Below, one piece after another: positions 60,744 to 64,000 of a DNA stretch of 64,000 bases; positions within the stretch are counted from its first letter, which is position 1, and the number at the start of each line of letters is the position of its first letter. Where the stretch lies: positions 124,001 through 188,000 of the forward strand of contig NZ_UETR01000005.1 of the NCBI RefSeq assembly GCF_900491745.1. The letters are read 5' to 3'. This DNA is from Amarolinea aalborgensis (GTDB taxonomy: Bacteria > Chloroflexota > Anaerolineae > SSC4 > Amarolineaceae). A model generated the notes under the pieces. It saw nothing but the letters and a program-made list of their open reading frames with translations. It did no database searches and was not told the DNA's origin. The translations under genes were made by a program, and so were the position numbers.

Positions 60744-61556
60744 CCGGACTTCCCGAAGTCGAAACCGCGGTCCGGGGCATGCTGCGCCTCGACGTCATCC
60801 TTGATATCCTGCGCCACTTCACCGTCTTCGCCACCGACAAAGGGCGCCGCAAGATCAAGATCATCTGCCGCTTCCAGCAGTACCACGCGGCCAACCAGAT
60901 CGTCGAGCGGGTGGTCAAGGGGCGGATCAAGAAGGGGCTGATCTGGCACTTTCAAGGCTCCGGCAAGTCGCTGCTGATCGTCTTTGCCGCGCAGAAGCTG
61001 CGCCTGCACCCCGATCTGCGCAACCCCACCGTGCTGGTCGTCGTGGATCGGGTGGACCTCGACACGCAGATCACCGGCGCCTTCAACCCGAGCTTTTCCA
61101 CGAAACCCGCACCGAGGCGACGCCCGCGATCATCGAGCGCATCGTCAACGACATAGATGAGATCGTCCGCCTGGTGCGCTTCCCCGGCTGGCAGACCACC
61201 AGCGCCGGCGAGCGCGAGGTCAAGCAGGCGCTGCGGCGCACGCTGCTGAAGTACCAGTTGCACCGGGATCAGGAGCTGTTTGACAAGGCGTATGGATACA
61301 TCAGGGAGTATTATTGAGGGGGAGCGGAACTCCGCTCGTATTGTGAGCTTTGAGGCAACAGTGGTGAGATCATGCTTGCGTCATCCTGGAGTGACGAATT
61401 GCCTGATCGCCTCTTTGGCCGTCTGATGGTCGTCAGCGCGCAATAGAGCTACTGGGAAGTTCCTTCCATGACTTTGTTGGACACGAAAGGCTGCCACGGG
61501 TATAATGCGCGCAGCGGGTGTCTGCAACACGTTATCTTCAGATCGAGGTGATATTC

Positions 61557-61778
61557 ATGATTGATCAAACCAGCCTTGATACCCTGTTGCGGCGAGTGGA
61601 CTTGCTAGGCCGCGAAGTTGAGCAATTGCGACGCGATCTGCTGCGCGGGCTAACAGCTCCACCCGCATTGTCTCAACGTAAACCATCTCTCTTCGGCAGC
61701 GTTCGGGCCGGAGATATTACGGGCGAGATGATCGAGGATGCTAAGCGGGAACTTTTCCCGTCGTATGACGACCTGTGA
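61557..61778 (+). CDS. Small antitoxin-like protein next to a PIN-domain toxin
   Basis: Predicted protein of 73 residues from the ATG at 61557 (AGGTGA upstream). The N-terminal half is a helical coiled-coil-like segment (LDTLLRRVDLLGREVEQLRR). The C-terminal half (SLFGSVRAGDITGEMIEDAK, RELFPSYDDL) resembles the toxin-wrapping tail of antitoxins paired with PIN proteins. It starts only 18 bases before the PIN gene. As the PIN partner is frameshifted, the pair may be inactive. Confidence 0.65.
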   Translation: MIDQTSLDTLLRRVDLLGREVEQLRRDLLRGLTAPPALSQRKPSLFGSVRAGDITGEMIEDAKRELFPSYDDL

Positions 61779-61795
61779 GCGCAGGAGGAACGGCC

Positions 61796-62181
61796 ATGCT
61801 CTACGTCATTGACACGCATGTCCTCATCTGGTACTTCACCGGCAATAGGCGTCTTTCGGAAGACGTGCGCAACACGATTGACCAGGTACGGCAACAGGGG
61901 GACGTCTGTTGGTTCCAACGATTGTTCTGGCGGAGGCCCTCAACATTGCGGCCAAGGGGCGAGTGGTGTTTGATTTTGACCTGCTCTATCAACTCGTGCT
62001 CAACGAACCTGAGTTTGAGATCGCCGAGTTTGGCGTCGAGGTTTTTGAGGAGACGTTGCGAGTCAGCAAAATTCCCGAGATCCACGACCGTATCATTGTG
62101 GCGACGTCCCTGTTCTATGGAGCCAACTTACTCACCAAAGATGGAGTGATCCGGTCATCGGGCGAGGTCAACATCCCATAA
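61796..62181 (+). pseudogene. VapC-like PIN-domain toxin with one frameshift
   Basis: AGGAGGAA lies 6 bases before the ATG at 61796. The first frame gives MLYVIDTHVLIWYFTGNRRL (first acidic residue of the PIN site) and SEDVRNTIDQVRQQGD. After about 61905 the sequence continues in another frame with VPTIVLAEALNIAAKGRVVF (conserved Glu), EIHDRIIVATSLFY and ANLLTKDGVI (further acidic residues) to the TAA at 62181. Restoring one T in the TGTTGG near 61907 gives one continuous 128-codon gene. PIN toxins are Mg2+-dependent RNases. The single defect could be real inactivation or a sequencing slip. Confidence 0.75.
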
Positions 62182-62253
62182 CCCTCCGACTGAAATTCAG
62201 CGGAGGCCATGTGCTGCATGAAGCAGCGATTAACACCGATCCCCCTGCGCGCT

Positions 62254-62490
62254 TTGCCGATGCGGGCGAACGGTGTTAGAATAATCTCTGTATCGAGGCT
62301 CTTGTTTCCTCTTTGCCCCGCCCGTGGGGCCAATCTGCCAGCCACAAGGAGGTGGACCCGCACACGATTGACGGTCGGCGGCGCCTGTGGGCGCTCCCTA
62401 TTCCCCACGCGAACATACCGTTTTCATACTCTGACTGCAGTGCCCGGACAAGCGGATTTTGCTTGTCCATACCAAAAGGAGAGACAAGAA
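62254..62490 (+). promoter_or_regulatory. Promoter and long leader of the ABC importer operon
   Basis: TTGCCG (62254-62259) and TAGAAT (62277-62282) are 17 bases apart, placing the start near 62289. That gives a leader of about 200 bases before the GTG at 62491. The leader contains GC-rich self-complementary stretches (62315-62335, CCCCGCCCGTGGGGCC; 62370-62395) and a perfect hairpin GGACAAGC/GCTTGTCC (62446-62453 with 62461-62468) just before the AAGGAGAG ribosome-binding site. No known riboswitch class was recognised. The rest of the stretch from 62182 shows no gene. Confidence 0.45.
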
Positions 62491-63636
62491 GTGAGCAAGT
62501 CCCGTTTGATGCACCTGAGCATCCTGATCACCGTGTTAGCGCTGCTCATCGCAGGCTGCACCCCCGCCGCCCCCGCCGTCAAGTCCCCAGAACCTGTCGT
62601 CTCAGGCATGACCGCCGAAATGATGAAACTCATTGATGCGGCCAAGACAGAAGGCACCCTCACCACCATCGCCCTGCCGCACGACTGGTGCAATTACGGC
62701 GAGGCCATCGAGGGCTTCAAGACCAAGTACGGCCTGAAGGTCAACGAACTGAATCCCGATGCCGGCTCTGGCGACGAAGTCGAAGCCATCAAAGCCAACA
62801 AAGACAACAAAGGCCCGCAGGCGCCTGATGTGATTGACGTCGGCTTTGGCTTTGGTCCGCAGTTGGTGGATGAGAAGCTGGTGCAGCCCTACAAGGTCAG
62901 CACCTGGGACACCATCCCGGCCGACACGAAGAACGTGGATGGCTACTGGTACGGCGACTATTACGGCGTGCTGGCGTTCGAAGTCAACAAGGACGCGGTG
63001 AAGAACGTGCCGCAGGACTGGGCCGATCTGCTCAAGCCGGAGTACAAGGGTCAAGTGGCCTTGTCCGGCGACCCGCGTGCCTCGGCGCAGGCGCAGATGA
63101 GCGTTTTCGCGGCGGCCCTGGCCAACGGCGGTTCGCTCGACAACGTGGCGCCTGGCCTGGAGTTCTTCAAGCAGTTGAACGCGATGGGCAACTTCGTCCC
63201 CGTGATCGCCAAGCAGGCGACCGTCGCCAAGGGCGAAACCCCGGTGATCACGCGCTGGGACTACAACGCCCTGGCCGACAAGGCTGCCCTGGCCGGCAAC
63301 CCCAACATCGAAGTGGTGATTCCCAAGACGGGCGTCATCGCGGGCGTTTACATCCAGGCCATCAGCGCCTACGCGCCACATCCCAACGCGGCCAAGCTGT
63401 GGATGGAGTATCTGTATTCGGACGAAGGCCAGATCATCTGGCTGAAGGGTGGCTGCCACCCGATTCGCTACAACGACTTGGTCAAGCGCAATGTGATCCC
63501 CGCCGAAGTCACGGCCAAACTGCCCGCGGCCGAACTCTACGCCAAGGCCGTCTTCCCGACCATCGAGCAAATCAACAACGCCAAGAAGGCGATCACCGAT
63601 GGCTGGGACAAAGTCGTCGGCGCCGATGTGAAGTAG
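62491..63636 (+). CDS. ABC transporter extracellular solute-binding lipoprotein (spermidine/putrescine or iron type)
   Basis: Predicted protein of 381 residues from the GTG at 62491, with AAGGAGAG 8 bases upstream; the frame is open further but the lipoprotein signal starts here (RLMHLSILITVLALLIAGC). The lipobox is LIAGC. The mature part fits family 1/6 binding proteins: AAKTEGTLTTIALPHDWCNY, PDVIDVGFGFGP, YWYGDYYGVLAFEVNKDAVK, VPQDWADLLKPEYKGQVALS, WMEYLYSDEGQIIWLKGGCH. Relatives bind polyamines, iron or organophosphonates. A permease gene follows after 9 bases. The substrate is undetermined. Confidence 0.9.
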   Translation: MSKSRLMHLSILITVLALLIAGCTPAAPAVKSPEPVVSGMTAEMMKLIDAAKTEGTLTTIALPHDWCNYGEAIEGFKTKYGLKVNELNPDAGSGDEVEAIKANKDNKGPQAPDVIDVGFGFGPQLVDEKLVQPYKVSTWDTIPADTKNVDGYWYGDYYGVLAFEVNKDAVKNVPQDWADLLKPEYKGQVALSGDPRASAQAQMSVFAAALANGGSLDNVAPGLEFFKQLNAMGNFVPVIAKQATVAKGETPVITRWDYNALADKAALAGNPNIEVVIPKTGVIAGVYIQAISAYAPHPNAAKLWMEYLYSDEGQIIWLKGGCHPIRYNDLVKRNVIPAEVTAKLPAAELYAKAVFPTIEQINNAKKAITDGWDKVVGADVK

Positions 63637-63645
63637 CACTGAGCC

Positions 63646-64000
63646 GTGGCGAGCACACCGCAACCCACACCTTCTCTACTGCGGGGCGCGCCGCTGGCGC
63701 GCCCCGCGCGCCGCGCCAACTGGGCGTGGCTGGGCGTCGCGCCTTTCTTGATCTTCGCCCTCTTTTTCCTGTTCCTGCCTTCGCTCTCGCTGTTCATTGG
63801 CAGTTTTCAGGATAATCAAGGGCAGTTCACCCTGGCCAACATCCAGGGACTGTTCACACCCTCCATCCTCAGCGCCTACTCGATCACGATTCGCATCAGC
63901 CTTTTTACGGCGGTCATTGGCGGGCTGTTCGGTTTCTTCCTGGCCTATTCGGCGACGTTGGTGGGCCTGCCGCGCTGGGTGACCGATGGCATGGCGACCT
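63646..64000 (+). CDS. ABC transporter permease, 5' part only
   Basis: A GTG at 63646 opens a frame that runs off the right edge (118 codons). It encodes a short basic N-terminus, a first membrane segment (WAWLGVAPFLIFALFFLFLP), a periplasmic loop (SLSLFIGSFQDNQGQFTLAN) and a second membrane segment (ISLFTAVIGGLFGFFLAYSA). This is the pattern of PotB-like binding-protein-dependent permeases. It lies 9 bases after the binding-protein stop, so it is surely in the same operon. No clear ribosome-binding site is seen, suggesting translational coupling. Confidence 0.85.
   Translation, partial: MASTPQPTPSLLRGAPLARPARRANWAWLGVAPFLIFALFFLFLPSLSLFIGSFQDNQGQFTLANIQGLFTPSILSAYSITIRISLFTAVIGGLFGFFLAYSATLVGLPRWVTDGMAT

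Larger units (their letters stand above)
59978..61317 (+). pseudogene. hsdR: Type I restriction subunit HsdR with a large internal deletion
   Basis: Residues 1 to about 370 are a normal HsdR N-terminus: MFNEQNAVENYVRDLL, nuclease site FDLVLFVNGIPLVVGEAKTP (Asp165, Glu179, Lys181) and helicase motif I WHFQGSGKS (327-331 GSGKS), then VVVDRVDLDTQITGAFN. At about 61085-61090 the reading shifts: the first frame stops at 61156. Another frame, from 61090 to the TGA at 61317, encodes the usual HsdR C-terminus (IIERIVNDIDEIVRLVRFPG, REVKQALRRTLLKYQLH, LFDKAYGYIREYY). Helicase motifs II to VI, several hundred residues, are missing and the join is out of frame. No translocating restriction subunit can be made. 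The nuclease part alone could still be expressed. Confidence 0.88.

Noticed and set aside
62289..62470. Leader considered as a 6S RNA or other housekeeping RNA
   Set aside because: Length is suitable, but the 5' and 3' ends do not pair and no central-bubble pattern or known motif could be matched.

Overview
The window looks like part of a Chloroflexota (Anaerolineae/Caldilineae-like) genome, probably environmental. This is inferred from content, not from a marker gene: GC-rich DNA, many secreted proteins with long Thr-Pro linkers, DUF11 / SdrD-B-like / YVTN-propeller surface proteins, C25 (gingipain-type) peptidases, a eukaryote-like Ser/Thr kinase with a Thr-Pro stalk, and many palindromic intergenic repeats. 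No rRNA, tRNA or CRISPR array was recognised.

Layout. 1-8 kb: a family-5 oligopeptide-binding lipoprotein (runs off the left edge), small secreted proteins, a large XRE-NTPase-TPR regulator whose promoter carries a perfect operator-like dyad, and a YabN-type MazG pyrophosphohydrolase. 8-29 kb: a surface-protein island on the minus strand, with two YVTN-propeller proteins, a 1557-residue DUF11/SdrD protein, a pseudo-receiver protein and an intact C25 peptidase. Inside it, about 12.4-19.0 kb is saturated with frameshifts. It holds a 1.5-kb Thr-Pro minisatellite, the broken 5' half of a propeller protein, a broken second C25 peptidase and an IS630-type transposase relic. 29-35 kb: FmdB-type zinc ribbon, a membrane protein paired with a TgpA-like transglutaminase, and a metallo-beta-lactamase-fold hydrolase.

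35.6-44.1 kb is a complete SUF iron-sulfur assembly operon: SufR-like repressor, SufC, SufB, SufD, rhodanese, SufU-1, SufS, SufU-2, Rieske protein, SufT-like protein. It has a consensus promoter overlapped by a dyad, internal hairpins and a good terminator. 44-52.5 kb: two unknown coupled genes, the Ser/Thr kinase, then dnaJ-prmA-rsmE-trxB behind a consensus promoter and a CIRCE (HrcA) operator, an alpha/beta hydrolase and an unknown gene.

52.6-62.2 kb is a defence island and the most unusual part. It is a type I restriction-modification-like operon with two different hsdM genes. Between them, translationally coupled, lies a DUF262-HNH-HEPN fusion resembling GmrSD/SspE effectors. Then come hsdS, a GxxExxY-protein cassette bounded by palindromic repeats and by a 43-bp duplication of the hsdR 5' end, and an hsdR that has lost its helicase core by internal deletion. 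An antitoxin plus a frameshifted PIN toxin follow. The right edge holds an ABC importer (binding lipoprotein plus partial permease) behind a long leader.

Protein family calls come from reading motifs by eye. No database search was run.
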